DNA of 64,000 nt from Branchiostoma floridae (GCF_000003815.2 NC_049995.1:3154788-3218787), one strand, 5' to 3'. Numbered from the stretch's first letter, positions 21,328 to 32,716 are shown. Translations and numbers: made by a program. Notes: generated from the sequence alone by a model not told the origin.

Positions 21328-24300
21328 CTAGTGCCGAATGATGATGGTGGGCTGTTTGTTGACGTAATCGATCTCGCGAGACAGCTGCGCGAGAACACAG
21401 CAGGAGCACCACCAGGAGGAGCAGACGTCGTTGCACAGGTCGCCCTGCAGGGAAAATATTCAAAATAAGTTGTGCTGTTTTCTTTATGGTACTCGGCCAA
21501 ACGAAAGGGAGGCATAAAGAGAACATCACAAACTAGAGAAAAAACGCCTCAAAACGCATCAAAATAACAGCCGGAGTCGAACATGGACGTCCTTGTCAAA
21601 GGAGAGTGACAAATGTCATACGTCTAAACACAACTACGAATACACAAGAACACAAACATTCAGACACAGTTCAGTTCAGTTCAGTTCATCCTCGGAGAGG
21701 TGACACCAGCGTCTCCACATTCAGACACACTGAAACAAAACACAAACAAACCCATCACATAGCCTCCGTTGCAGACTTCGAGTGAGTCTGCTTTATCTTA
21801 GGGGAACCTTACGCGAATTTCAACGTTTGCTAGGTTCTCTCTCGAGAAGGGGCAAACTCCTTTCTACGGGAAATTCCCCTCCTCTCTCGAGAAGGGGCAA
21901 ACTCCTTTCCACGGCAAACCCCCTTTCCCGTCATATGAGAACCTAGCCAACGTTGAAAATCGCGAACCAGAAGTATCAAAACTTACATTTATGCCATGTT
22001 CTGACCGAAAGCTGGCCCTCATGGCAGATAGGGCAAAGCAGGAGAGCCAGCCGACACAGCAGTTCTCGTGCATACGTGTGAGGGTGTGACACGTGTAGAA
22101 GGGCATACAACAGAATGCTCCCAAACCTGTGTAAAGAGCGAGAATTAGTCGACGTAAAAGTGGTATCTCGCTGCACTTGGGGCACCGGTGTGGAGTTACG
22201 GGCTTCGTTCACTGCGGCATTGTTGTTGTTTTTTCTCCGATTTTTGAAACATTTTAGATATTGCGTAATACGTAAAAGTATGGCTTGAATTAGAAGACAA
22301 AAAAATACACAAAATAAGAAAATTCGTTCTTTATCTCGTTAACTCGTGGAGTAATCTTTCGGACCCCGCAGTGCTGCACCGGCGCCCCAAGTGCAGTGAG
22401 ATACCACCTTTACGAAAACACTTTATACGCATTATGATATAGAGAGCATAGAGGTTATGATAGTCAATTTCATAGCTTGCCAAAGTTTTGACAATACCTG
22501 AGAAAACTATCTCGAAAATACCTTCATTGATCGAACGACGATCGTACGGCTAATGTGACGTGACCCAAAAAAGAACCAAAAGACAGAATTTGTAAAAAGT
22601 AACAAAACGTGTGAGAAGAATTCCCACTCACAGCTACATGGATCCATGCAGCATGCACACATGTCGCTGCTCCAGTCGCGTCTCTGTGGGCCCACGGTGG
22701 TGATGCCAGGCTGCTGGGTGATGACCTGGGTAACATGACCAAATATGGAGGCATTTGCACTCACGTGACTGTGACGCAAGTATTGTCTGCCATGTTGGAT
22801 GATTAAACCTGACCATCACCACAGTGGTGATTCCAGGCTGCTGGGTGATGACCTGGGTAACATGACCAAATATGGAGGCATTTGCACTCACGTGACTGTG
22901 ACGCAAGTATTGTCTGCCATGTTGGATGATTAAACCTGGCCATCACCACAGTGGTGATTCCAGGCTACTGGGTGATGACCTGGACAACGTGACCAAATAT
23001 GGAGGCATTTGCTCTCACGTGACTGTGACGCAAGTATTGTCTGCCATGTTGGATGATTAAGCCTGGCCATCACCACAGTGGTGATTCCAGGCTGCTGGGT
23101 GATGACCTGGACAAAATGACCAAATATGGAGGCATTTGCACTCATGTGACTGTGACGCAAGTATTGTCTGCCATGCTGGATGATTAAACCTGACCATCAC
23201 CACAGTGGTGATTCCAGGCTGCTGGGTGATGACCTGGACAACATGACCAAATATGGAGGCATTTGCACTCACGTGACTATGACGTAAGTATTGTCTGCCA
23301 TGTTGGATGATTAAACCTGAAAGTTGTCTGGTGCGTAGTTTGTCTGGCCATGTTGATTTGATTATATAGTCGACATCCTCTGGGAACCCCAAAACTGATG
23401 CGAGCGTGGGAATAAAAAAAGTTTTGACCAAAATAAATTTAAATGTTACCTTCATTATGAAATCTAAGAGGTCAGGAGGGTTGAAGAAATAGTGATATAA
23501 TTGAACAGAATATAGTATACCGAACAACAGATTCTTTATTATTGTTCTTTCACATCTTCTTTGACCGGAATATTCTATTTATAAGTGCTCTATGAAGAAA
23601 GTTTTGATGGGGTCCTGTTGTCATATGTCCAATTTACATTTGTACCAAATTTCAGGTCATTTGGTTTACATACAAGGGCAAAGAAGCCAAAAATATACAT
23701 TTTTAGTCAAAAATGACTGAAAACCCCAAAATAACTAATTTTTGAAGTGATCTATGAAGAAAGTATCAATGAGGTCCTGTGAGCATATGTTCAATGCACC
23801 TCTGTACCAAATTTCAGGCCATTTGGTTTCTATACAAGGGCATAGGAGCAAAAAATATACATTTTTAGTCAAAAATGGCCCAAAACCCTAAAATAACTCA
23901 TTTTTGGAGTAAACAATGAATAAAGCGTTGATGGGGTTCTGTGGTCATATGTCAAACGCACCTATGTACCAAATTTCAGGTCATTTCGTTAAAATTCAAG
24001 GGCATAGGAGCCAAAAATATAAATTTTTAGTAAAAAATGACCAAACCCCTAAAATATGTTTTCCGATATTTGTTTTGCAATACACGACATATATTTGCTT
24101 GTTTTGAAACTGCTTTTTACGATTTACAGTATGGTTGAAAACTTTTTCTTTTTCTTTTTGGAAACGTTTGAAAAATGATACGTGTGCGGATGTCATCTAC
24201 GTTATGATCAAACGAATATGGCATTATATGCAAAAAGGGGAGTGAAAGCTATACATTACCACTTGTTGTTGCATAGGTGCCAAAGGAATGCTCGAAGCCA

Positions 24301-24514
24301 CAGGGGCAGACATTATGGGCATGGCCGAGGCCCCAGGGTCCGGTGCCATGGGCAAGACCGAGGGCACAGGACCAGGTGCCATGGGCATGGCCGAGGTCAA
24401 AGGTCCATGTGCCATCATGCCGGGATTCATCGTTGCGTCATAGCTTGGCGGCGCCGGGTCAAAGGTCATCCCCTTTTCGCCCTGCGTTGGATCAGTTGTC
24501 ACACCAGTCGCCAT
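21328..24514 (-). CDS. PLAC8/cornifelin-domain Cys-rich protein, gene A
   Basis: Four exons on the minus strand: 24514-24260, 22725-22632, 22126-21987 and 21444-21328. All have GT/AG borders and matching phases, giving 201 residues. Exon 1 encodes a Met/Pro/Gln-rich N-terminus (residues 1-85). Exons 2-4 encode the PLAC8 domain: MCACCMDPCSC, then CCMPFYTCHTL, RMHENCCVGW, a hydrophobic segment with MRASFRSEHGIN, and finally GDLCNDVCSSWWCSCC, VLAQLSREI. PLAC8 proteins are small membrane-associated proteins. Relatives are linked to metal homeostasis and cell size, and the animal function is not settled. Intron 1 holds a 127 bp array that copies the exon 2 acceptor. The last donor of exon 1 could also be 3 bp earlier (24263). 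The stop codon lies in a segment also found next to a LINE fragment at 20205-20230. Confidence 0.9.
21813..21966. repeat. Fold-back repeat in intron 3 of PLAC8 gene A
   Basis: CGCGAATTTCAACGTTTGCTAGGTTCTC on the left pairs with GAGAACCTAGCCAACGTTGAAAATCGCG on the right. A CTCTCGAGAAGGGGCAAACTCC unit is duplicated in the centre. Confidence 0.75.
22160..22407. mobile_element. MITE, 247 bp family, copy 2 (intron 2 of gene A)
   Basis: The ends GTGGTATCTCGCTGCACTTGG and CCAAGTGCAGTGAGATACCAC are inverted. The interior matches 9710-9956. Confidence 0.8.
22697..23325 (-). repeat. 127 bp tandem array of splice acceptor plus exon start
   Basis: Five copies are spaced exactly 127 bp apart (anchor GTGG at 22697, 22824, 22951, 23078, 23205). 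Read on the minus strand, each unit has an acceptor (ACCCAG or GTCCAG) followed by a copy of the first 33 bases of exon 2 (VITQQPGITTV). Only the last copy (22725-22632) continues into the real exon. The other four run on into intron-like sequence. Most contain a GTGAGT donor (CAC|GTGAGTGC) 88 nt after the acceptor. Use of such a pair would shift the frame. Confidence 0.93.
23575..24065. repeat. Three tandem copies of a 162 bp unit (intron 1 of gene A)
   Basis: Unit starts are at 23590, 23752 and 23914. Shared marks are GTACCAAATTTCAGG, CATTTGGTT and AAATATACATTTTTAGT. A divergent fourth piece lies at about 24830-24950, outside the gene. The copies differ by many substitutions, so the array is old. 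Confidence 0.85.
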
Positions 24515-25100
24515 TTTGTATACCTTGAAATCATAAAATGGATTCCGTATTTATCAATTTATACATTATAATATAAGACTATTTTGGCTGAATCGTGTAT
24601 AGAGGCTGTAGTTGAAAATATAACATATCGAAGTCACCCCTCTAACCAACTCTTCATGATCAACATGAAAAATTATCATAGTTTGTCATTACAACTTGTT
24701 TTAATACCAAATTTTTACAAAAACATGTTCAGTGCTTATGCTAACCCTGATGGTGACATATTGTACAATAAATGATAACTTCATGCGAATTGAAGTTAAT
24801 TATGTATGCTATAAGTATGAATAAAGTCTTGCAGACACCTCGATACGACAATTCAGGCCATTTGGTTTAACCATTATTAAAGAGAGCACAGGAGCCAAAC
24901 ATACACAATTTTGGTTTAAGACTAGCAATGAGGTCCCAAGAGGTCTTAATATCGGATCATAAAAGAATTGAAACTAAACATACATGTACTGGTATCTTAA
25001 TCTTAAGCCTTCTATGTCCACCTGGTCTTTTGAAAGGAAAAACAATTAAAAAATCTCTAGTTGGCTACCGCAGCCCAGTCCATAATTGTGTGCTATGCTT

Positions 25101-25322
25101 TTTTTTTTCTATTTGCTTTTTGTACAGACGAGGACGATGTGGCACTGCACTCAAGTTTTTGTAACTTATATTAACAGTGCCACATACACGGTACAGACAG
25201 AAGGAAAGCCGTGTAAAGTGCCTTTCCCAAGGGCACAACGTCGGGGGCACGGTGGGAATCGAACTCAGGACCCATAGATTCCGAGCCGAACGCTCTACCA
25301 GTTACGCCACGCCCGACGCTGT
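25101..25322 (-). mobile_element. tRNA-derived SINE with 12 bp target duplication
   Basis: On the minus strand the head has an A box (TGGCGTAACTGGTAGAGCG) and a B box (GAGTTCGATTCCC). Next comes the body (CCCTTGGGAAAGGCACTTTA) and a T/A-rich tail. The direct repeats TGTGCTATGCTT at 25089-25100 and 25323-25334 are the target-site duplication. They are still identical, so the insertion is fairly young. Confidence 0.88.
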
Positions 25323-25399
25323 TGTGCTATGCTTGCAAGAAATACATCTGGAAATACTTAAACAGACCATAAGATCACAAACAATAAGCACAGTGAACA

Positions 25400-26770
25400 G
25401 TGTAGTGTTTCAACAAAGAAGATACAGAGTCTCTTACCTCGGAAATTGTAGGGCTATATTTTGACGGATCTAAAACAGCACTTCTGGACTTTGTACCGCA
25501 GTTCGATGAGTCAGGCCAGTGACTAAGAAAACAAACTAAGATAATATTTACATAATACATGGCAACCAAACCTTCTCCAGTGCTATTTGATATGTAACGT
25601 TAATACTCAAACGAGGATATATTCTGTCTTCGCCGAGAAGGTCATTTCATTTTCGGTATCATGTATGTGTGTGTATCTGTGCGTGTTTAAGAAAATTCAC
25701 TACATATGCGTAAGTATTTGGATCCGTGTGCTTTTAAGCGTCTTTTATTCAACTTCTTCAGAAACACACAGTTGTGTCGATCAAAGTAATGCAAGCTAGG
25801 AACAACCATTACGATAACAATCACGCCGAAAGTATAAAGATGTTGGCAAAAGTACATCACAACAGCATCTCAAAAACATCATCATATATGTCTCTCATAC
25901 GTCGTCATGGCGACGATTTCTTGGAAAGACTTTAGATATTTTAGGCACAATCTGTTGATTTTTAACCTAATAGCCTAAGTGCCATCCTCCGTAGTGACCT
26001 CTGGCTCAATTCTTTCGCTTGCTAACGTTTGTAATGATTGAGCCAGCGGCTAACTTTTTAACGGAGATAGGTTCAACTCTGACTGATATGCTTGGGTAGG
26101 ATTATTTTATGTGTAAAAGAATACGTTAAGGATATTTCTAGGTGTGGAATTACATATTTGGGTGACCAGGTTGAATGATATACGTCAGAGAATGCTTAAT
26201 TCGTTTTTATTTTTGTTTAATAAGATATCAGTTACACCATTTTGGTACTTTAACTTACATATTGAATAAACGATCAACTTTAAGTTTTGTATCCGTTATT
26301 GCCACATCTCTTTGTAGTTAGTGCGAAAAGCCTTATTTTCAGGGCTACAAAAATGGGATACAGAATCATAAAGTGACGATAAAGCTGGTTCCAAAGCCTT
26401 TTTAAGGTCGCCGAGATCTTGGATTGTTATCCAGCTATTCATGTACTAACGTCAGAAAGGATTGAGCCAGCGGCTAGCTTTTTAACGGAAGTGCTGGGGA
26501 AAATTGGCAAGGGCAGATAGGTACAAATCTGACTGATATACCTGGGTAAGGATTATTTTATGTGTAAAAGAATACGTTAAGGATTAATTTCAGGTGTGGA
26601 AGGACACATTTGAGTGAACCGGTAAGTGTTCTAATCACCTTGTGAAACGGCATACGTCAGAGAAGGCAACTTAACTCGGTTTTACATTACTGCATGATAA
26701 AATATCAGTAACTTGGTTTGGTGCTTGCGTATTGAATGAGCCAAACTACTGTAGCTCAAAGTGGAATACT
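25400..26770. repeat. Non-coding, with a two-copy tandem duplication
   Basis: Bases 26030-26290 and 26455-26750 are diverged copies, sharing GATTGAGCCAGCGGCTA, CTTTTTAACGGA, GGATTATTTTATGTGTAAAAG and ACGTCAGAGAA. The spacer at 26275-26430 (TTTGTAGTTAG, TATTTTCAGGG, AAGTGACGATAAAGCT) also matches 29045-29210 in intron 1 of PLAC8 gene B. No gene is seen here. Confidence 0.65.
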
Positions 26771-27111
26771 CTTCTTTCGCGCGGCGGACGTGATAGATCG
26801 AAAGGGAAGCCAATGTGGCAAACAAAAGACTGTCCATCATCATTGAATTAGTGCTCAGTTCAACCAATGACAGCATTGCAATTAGGAAATCAACCAGGAT
26901 GAGGATGGCTACATTTCCGTGGAATATTTGCATTATTATGTTTTTATTTTACCGAAGGATCTAAATTGCTACATCATTCGGTGCATATCACTAGTTATAA
27001 TATTTATTATTTGATACTTTTGTGTGGAATGGTGGAAATTTTTTTTAGAAATAAGTTTGTTTGCCTCATTGACCTCGTGTACGATCTATCATGGCCGCCG
27101 CGCGAGAAAGG
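26771..27111. mobile_element. Non-autonomous TIR element, about 341 bp
   Basis: The ends CTTTCGCGCGGCGGACGTGATAGATCG and CGATCTATCATGGCCGCCGCGCGAGAAAG are inverted, about 28 bp with a few differences. The interior has no recognisable coding sequence. Confidence 0.65.
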
Positions 27112-27123
27112 TGTATTAGACGA

Positions 27124-27315
27124 TGTCAGTGGTCAATCTCCAAGCAGATCCTAATATGGCATAAGATTGTACCAAACTGGCCAAGGAGTGTTGTCAGCCA
27201 AGAGGTGTCCATTTGCCCTGTAGCGAAACACACTCCTAAGCCGGCTTCACTCCTCTGGCAGCTTTTAATACTATCTTATGCTACCGTAGGATCTGCTTGG
27301 AGATTAGTCAGTGGT
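27124..27315. repeat. Fold-back repeat forming the start of the gene B 3' region
   Basis: TCAGTGGTCAATCTCCAAGCAGATCC on the left pairs with GGATCTGCTTGGAGATTAGTCAGTGG on the right. It begins about 10 bp past the gene B stop codon, so the transcript 3' UTR probably contains this hairpin. The 4733-4770 and 5088-5115 segments are related. Confidence 0.7.
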
Positions 27316-27325
27316 GGTCTCCCCT

Positions 27326-29493
27326 CTACTGGCGCGCCATGGCAGGCTGCTCGATGACGTAATCCATCTCGCGAGACATTTGCGCGAGAGCACACCAGGG
27401 GCACCAGATTGAGGTGCAGGCGTCGGTGCACAGGTCACCCTGCAGGGCAAAAAGGATTTTCAGAAGTAAGTTTCAGTCTATAGCGGCCTAGGAAATGCAC
27501 ATACAGTGTTAATTAAAACCCCAGGTCTACATTATCTACATCTACATATTGCTACTTCTATATATGTATCCCCACCAAAAGTGGGTCAAAATAATGATGA
27601 CAATATCTGCTGATAATAAAAATGAAAATAAATCAACACACAGCACAATAGAAAGTACGGGTTTCATCAGTGAGTAACTACAGTAACTTGCATGTGTTAC
27701 GTCTAGATCGGGGCCGCATCTAAGAGTTAAAATGGCCATATTTTTCAAGGTTCAATGATTCTTCACATTAAATTTCTTGTTGATAATCAGTCACAGAGAT
27801 GCATGTTGATAAAAATCAAACGTAATCAAATCATGACATTTGGGTATAACGACCTGAAAAAAAATCATGGTGCGCCATGAAATAAACAATCAGCATGCCT
27901 TCGTCCAAGGGGTGTCGCCAAAATGCATTTCTGCAAACTCACGTGTATGTTGTGTTGCTCCCGCATCTTGACCCTCATGCCGAAAATACCATACCCCAAA
28001 GGAGGCCATGGCCATCCCATCCAACCGACCCAACAATTCTCGTCCATGCGAGGGAGTAGGTGGCAGGTGTAGCATTGAGCGCAAAAGAAGGACAACAAAC
28101 CTGTGTCAATGAAAAAAAAAATTGGCCTATTGCGCATCAAACACTTAACATTACTTACGGTATTGTAATCAGTGTCAATCTATTTGTTTACACACAAGAC
28201 TTTAAACTTTGTCTCATATTTTCAAGACAAGATTAAAGTTTTTAGTCAACTTTCAGTAGCCGCCATGCATCAACAAATGATTGCTTCATTCATTACAATT
28301 ATAAAGTTTGAAAATTCATTTTCAAAGTTTCCCGCTGAACTCAAGGACCGTCTGCTCGTCATAATACCTCCGTCACATGTAGCGAAAATCGCTCGGATGA
28401 CGAGTCTGCGAGCTCTACCGTACGAGGAGGCATGATCCTGACAGGAAGGGGGGAACTCGGCCCTTTTTTTGCGGCATCAGAGTCATGCCTCCTCGTACTG
28501 TAGAGCTCGCAGACTCGTCGTCCGAGCGATTTTCGCCACATGTGACGGGGGTATAAGGAGCACGTCGACTATGTTGAGAAAATTTTGGATTCAGAGCCCG
28601 ACCGGGTTCACAGTCCCTATGGGCACCGTAGTGTAAGATAACTTTATTTATTAACGTTACAGATAAGACTTTATGCTACTCACAGCTGTTGGGGTTGTCG
28701 CAGCACGCACCAAGACCGCTGCTCCACTCACGTTTCTGCGGGCCCATAGTGGTCACGTACCCGCCGGGCTGGTGGGGGATCACCTGACGGGAAAAAGTGA
28801 CAGACCATTTATTTAGTACAGAATTTTACGTGCATTGCAAAAACATGGTGCTTATTGTATTTATGATGTCATGAGTTAGTTTATCAGCACCATACGTGTA
28901 CAGATTATTCATGAATTTCCTCATAGTAAAAAAGATGTGTCGACTTCTGGTAACAAAAAGGGCCAGCGAGGGTGTCAGCCATTTTTTTTACCAATATTGC
29001 AATACGTAGTTCGTGAATCATCTTCTGTTAATTACAGAAAAAAATTGTTAAAGTTTGTACCCATTATTAGCACATCTTTGTAGTTAGCATTTCTTTCGAA
29101 AACGATTATTTTCAGGGATAAAAGATAGGATGAATAACTAATCCTAAAGTGACGATAAAGCTAGTCTCAAAGCTTTTTTAAGGCCATAGAGACAGCGGGT
29201 TGTTATCCGCTTTGTCTTGGGCACTGTATTGGGAGGCAGAGCCACCGCCTTTTACCTCTCCAACCGAAGTCAGGTACCCATTTTTCCACCTGAAAATCTA
29301 AACACACTAAAAACAAAACTTAAACCACATTTATGCCATTTTATATTAAAATTGAGAAGTAGTGACGATTTACCTGTGGTTGCATAGGCATGGCTGGAAA
29401 CGCAGGTCCAGCTACAGGCGGGTACTGGCCCGCCATCGCCATCGGGCCTTTCTGTTCCTGTGTCGGGTCCGCAACTGGGTGCACGGACGCCAT
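27326..29493 (-). CDS. PLAC8/cornifelin-domain Cys-rich protein, gene B
   Basis: Four exons on the minus strand: 29493-29374, 28783-28684, 28100-27943 and 27439-27326. All have GT/AG borders and consistent phases, giving 163 residues. The N-terminus is short and Pro/Met/Gln-rich (residues 1-40, ending AMPMQPQ). The PLAC8 domain follows: REWSSGLGACCDNPNSC, LLSFFCAQCYTCHLLPRMDE, NCWVGWMGWPWPPLGYGIFG, MRVKMREQHNIH, GDLCTDACTSIWCPWCALAQ, MSREMDYV. All three intron positions equal those of gene A, and the two proteins share VI-x-x-QPG and SREx-DYV, so A and B are tandem paralogues in the same orientation. The middle of the domain is Trp-rich here but Cys/Ala-rich in A. Likely a small membrane-associated protein of unknown role. 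Confidence 0.92.
28361..28556. repeat. Long near-perfect hairpin in intron 2 of gene B
   Basis: Arms of about 80 bp with few mismatches (CGTCACATGTAGCGAAAATC, GAGTCTGCGAGCTCTAC, GAGGAGGCATGA) surround a spacer of about 30 bp (AGGAAGGGGGGAACTCGG). It is MITE-like. The high arm identity suggests a young element. Confidence 0.85.
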
Positions 29494-29571
29494 TTTGAAA
29501 CCCTCCTAGTGCTAGCAAAAGACGAACAGATCTAAATTTTCTTTAAACCTCTCAAAAGTATGTAATCATAG

Positions 29572-29798
29572 TCCAGCTTTATTCGTAGGGTAACCAATAT
29601 TCGTTGTTTAAACAAATAGGGCATACATGGTATCTAGGGATACCAAGTCAACGGACGGTGGTTTCAAACTGGAATACTTTGAAAAAAATTGGAAATACTT
29701 TGAAAATATAGTTTGAAACTAACGTCCATCGACTTGATATCCCTTAATTTTCTGTTTGCAAATCAAACGGATAAAGGTTACCCCCGCGGATAAAGGTA
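29572..29798. mobile_element. Fold-back MITE, TTTATCCG family, copy 2
   Basis: The left arm has TAACCAATATTCGTTG. The right arm has ACGGATAAAGGTTACCCCCGCGGATAAAGG. The central ACCAAGTCAACGGACGGT pairs with ACGTCCATCGACTTGATATC. It lies just upstream of the gene B start codon. Confidence 0.75.
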
Positions 29799-29799
29799 A

Positions 29800-30630
29800 A
29801 ATAGGGTTAGACTGAGATGTACCTAGCGAAAATATATCAATACCTTGCACTGAAGACTAAACCTGCAAGTAAACGTTTGAGCTTTTCGTGAAAAACCAGA
29901 CAGCTACCAAACGTTAACGGCCTTTAGACCATGCAGTCATCAACACGTTACCAATGTCTGTTGACTATGGTCATGACCTATCCCTCCCGCGGGCTGCCAA
30001 AGGTAATACACAGCGTCAATGAAGTATCAATAGGTAACTAGTGAAACACTTGTAACTAGGTAATTTTGCGATTTTAATCAGCGTCCATTCTCGGTTACTA
30101 CCAGCATTTTTCTTCAGTTTCTTTTAACTTAGCTACAAATGTCAGGCACAAAACCAGGGGTGCCTAAGCATTTGCACGAACCTTATAAAACTAAGCGCAC
30201 AAACAATGTATCCAGAGTGCCATACAAAGTTGTTGTCCCATGTACAGAACATATTATATAGAGCCGTTTTAGGTTGCTTGAGGTTCTTTGAAGTCATTTG
30301 AGGTTTATTTAGCCTGACTAAAATCGCGCTCCTAGCGGCCGGCCCTATAGTATTGCCGCCGCCCTAGGGGAGGGGGTCATTAACCCCAGCCAGCGAGGGA
30401 TTGTGTAAACACAGGCTAAGGTTTATTAGCTTCTATTCTTACCATGTAAAACGTTTCTGGTCTCTTTGGAATTTAGTCGTATTGTTTTTTACCCATCTTT
30501 TCCTGCTCTCGTATTAACATTAGGTTTGGAGTCTACGAGTACAGAGAATGACACCCGTAAAATTTCGGTGCCCAGGCCGCTCAAGTGATGACCCCAGATC
30601 TGGTCTTAATATTAATAGATATATCTGAAC
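29800..30630. other. Non-coding, no gene recognised
   Basis: Nothing identifiable beyond short inverted pieces around 30310-30420. Confidence 0.4.
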
Positions 30631-30635
30631 CGATA

Positions 30636-31180
30636 AATGAATGAATGAATGAATGAACTTTATTGCACGACAGTTGTACATGGTACAATTGTATGGCAAC
30701 ATTAATTAAGTCAATTAATACAATGGCACTCGTCTAAGGTCTATAACTACATACATGTATAGTACAGGAATGTGAACATATAAATGACAGCGCGTGTTTG
30801 GCTTGCACGTGGCAGCGGTTGGTCATATGTTTGTTTGAACCTTTATCAATTCATGAGAAGCTCAAATCGACACACAGGCCGTTTTTCATTTAGGTCATGA
30901 GCCTCCGGTAGGTAAGGGTCAGATAAAATATAACAGAGATGCAGATTGCATCGAGTCCTAATAAATCTATCAACATATACATGGTGCAAATTATTAGTAG
31001 AGCAACAGAAGCTCAGCGTTCATAGTCCGTGTCCGTTCGCTTTGTTCATTTCTTTTACCTCATGAGTCTCTTAAAGCAGACCAGATTCGGAGCCATACGT
31101 GCGTCTGGTGGTAGGTTGTTCCAAACATTCGGTAGGCTATCGATCTTCTAAAGGACTTGTTGCAAATGAACTTAAATGTA
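30636..31180 (-). mobile_element. LINE fragment (CR1/L2-like) with TTCA 3' end
   Basis: On the minus strand, 31140-31070 reads PNVWNNLPPDARMAPNLVCF, then KRLMR and a stop. This is the W-N-x-L-P ... F-K-R-x-L ending of many CR1/L2-type ORF2 proteins. About 420 bp of 3' UTR follow, ending in GCAATAAAG and four TTCA repeats at about 30640-30665. That 3' microsatellite end is usual for the CR1/L2 group. The element is 5'-truncated. Confidence 0.75.
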
Positions 31181-31619
31181 TGTATCTTTAGCTCCAAGAT
31201 CTCTGTGGAGATCAAATGAAGTTATGATGAATGTGAACCGTCAGGCGACCGTACCCCGCGTGCCATTTGATATAAATAATTGGTTTAGAGATATCTAATA
31301 AGGATGCAATGTTTAAAAATCTTATTTCGCTCGTTGGAAGTAGTATGACACACGTGCCATTTGATGTCTATATAAGTCAAAATATATATATCTGCGTATA
31401 ATTCTGAATGGTATTTTGGATGATGAATAATTTTGTCTATAACTGGGTACAAGAGAATTGATTTTGTCAATGTATATCTCATTCAACTTTTCATATAGTT
31501 CGTTTTTACGGACATTGGCCCATTGGAAATTTGAAAAAAAATTGCGCTTGGTAATCTATCGAGATTTTGGATATGCTCATCAACATACCTTCTATCGGCT
31601 GCATACTTGTTTATGCTGT

Positions 31620-31680
31620 TTTCATCCCCATGAAAATGTCTGTCTCTCTGTCTGTCTGTCTCTCTCTCTCTCTCCCTGTT
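31620..31680. repeat. CT-rich microsatellite
   Basis: TGTCTGTCTGTCTCTCTCTC tract. Confidence 0.85.
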
Positions 31681-31689
31681 CGTGTTTCT

Positions 31690-32100
31690 GGATTTTTTTT
31701 TAGTCAACATAACTCCAGAACCTCTTGATGAATTACAATGATATTTCGACCATAGGTAGATATTGGAAAGACAAAAACTATGCTTGATTTTTGGCCCCTT
31801 AGTATGAGACTTGATACTGCAGCAGAACTTCCATTTTTGTATATTTTGACCTGGACATGCTCTGGTCTTGATTTTTTGGTGGCAGATGGGCATAAACATT
31901 TGACGCCGGACGTGTTGATAAAAATGAACAAGCGGATGGTAGATTTGCCTGAAAAATGAGCTGATCGATTCTACTAAGGCAAAATTGTAAATTTGCACAT
32001 TTCACTGAGAAATCTGTATTAGCACATATCTGTCCTTTACTGGTAAATGGATACAAAAACAAAGAATTCTAAATCGGCCACTTTGTCTTTAGAAAAACGG
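31690..32100. other. Non-coding, no gene recognised
   Basis: Overlapping short frames on the minus strand have no recognisable domain. Confidence 0.35.
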
Positions 32101-32119
32101 TTGCTGCTTCGAACGTTAA

Positions 32120-32335
32120 GCTAATGGAACAAGACGCCGTTCGTGCAATTTGTCCGTACGTTTTATACGTGCAGGCAAAACTTTGTGTGCCGTCGGGCTC
32201 CACGGCCGCTAAGTATTTCCTGTTTTCTGGAAACGTTCAGGCTGTACAGGGCAGGCGCGTCGCCCGTACTGGCACGTACAGGGGCGAATCCGCAGCCTGA
32301 TGGCACAAAAAGTTTTGCCTGCAACTAAAGTTCTG
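32120..32335. repeat. Fold-back repeat
   Basis: GCAGGCAAAACTTTGTGTGCCGTC on the left pairs with GATGGCACAAAAAGTTTTGCCTGC on the right. An inner TACGTGC pair is also present. Confidence 0.65.
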
Positions 32336-32503
32336 CGGCGTGTCTGCGTGCTCCAAAATCCGTCGGATTCCCTACGAGTTCGTACGGATGCGGTACTTAC
32401 CCACCACTTACGGATCCCAAAAGATTGCCCACGTTTTGGCACGTTGGCAACGGCGGGTTCATGGAAGATTGGGCGTAAATCATCGGATGCAATTTGTAAA
32501 ATA

Positions 32504-32716
32504 CTGTAAATGCAGAAACGTTCGCGGTGGATTAATGTTCGCGGTTTTCGCGGCGGCCTCTTCACCGCGAATTTAACACCACCGCGAACATTTTTCCATA
32601 ACAATAAGAGACTACAGTGCAGGGTGCTACCGCGAAATTAAAATTAAAACCACCACGAAAAGTCCATTTCCCGCTACCGCGAAATTAAATCCCCGCGAAC
32701 TTAAATGCATTTACAG
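32504..32716. mobile_element. MITE with CTGTAAATGC ends, copy 2, empty site known
   Basis: The ends are CTGTAAATGC and GCATTTACAG, with TA at 32502-32503 and 32717-32718. The element lies in the left part of a duplicated locus. The sister locus shows the uninterrupted TTGTAACATAATTGTTTC at 33941-33958, which fixes the element borders and the 2 bp TA duplication. Confidence 0.92.

Noticed and set aside
23057-23527. 156-codon minus-strand frame with repeated VITQQPGITTV
   Set aside because: Open by chance through the 127 bp array. The copies are not in one frame and only the first 33 bases of each are exon-derived.
24182-24571. Plus-strand frame rich in Arg/Gly/His repeats
   Set aside because: It is the antisense of exon 1 of PLAC8 gene A, whose frame, splice sites and homology are clear.
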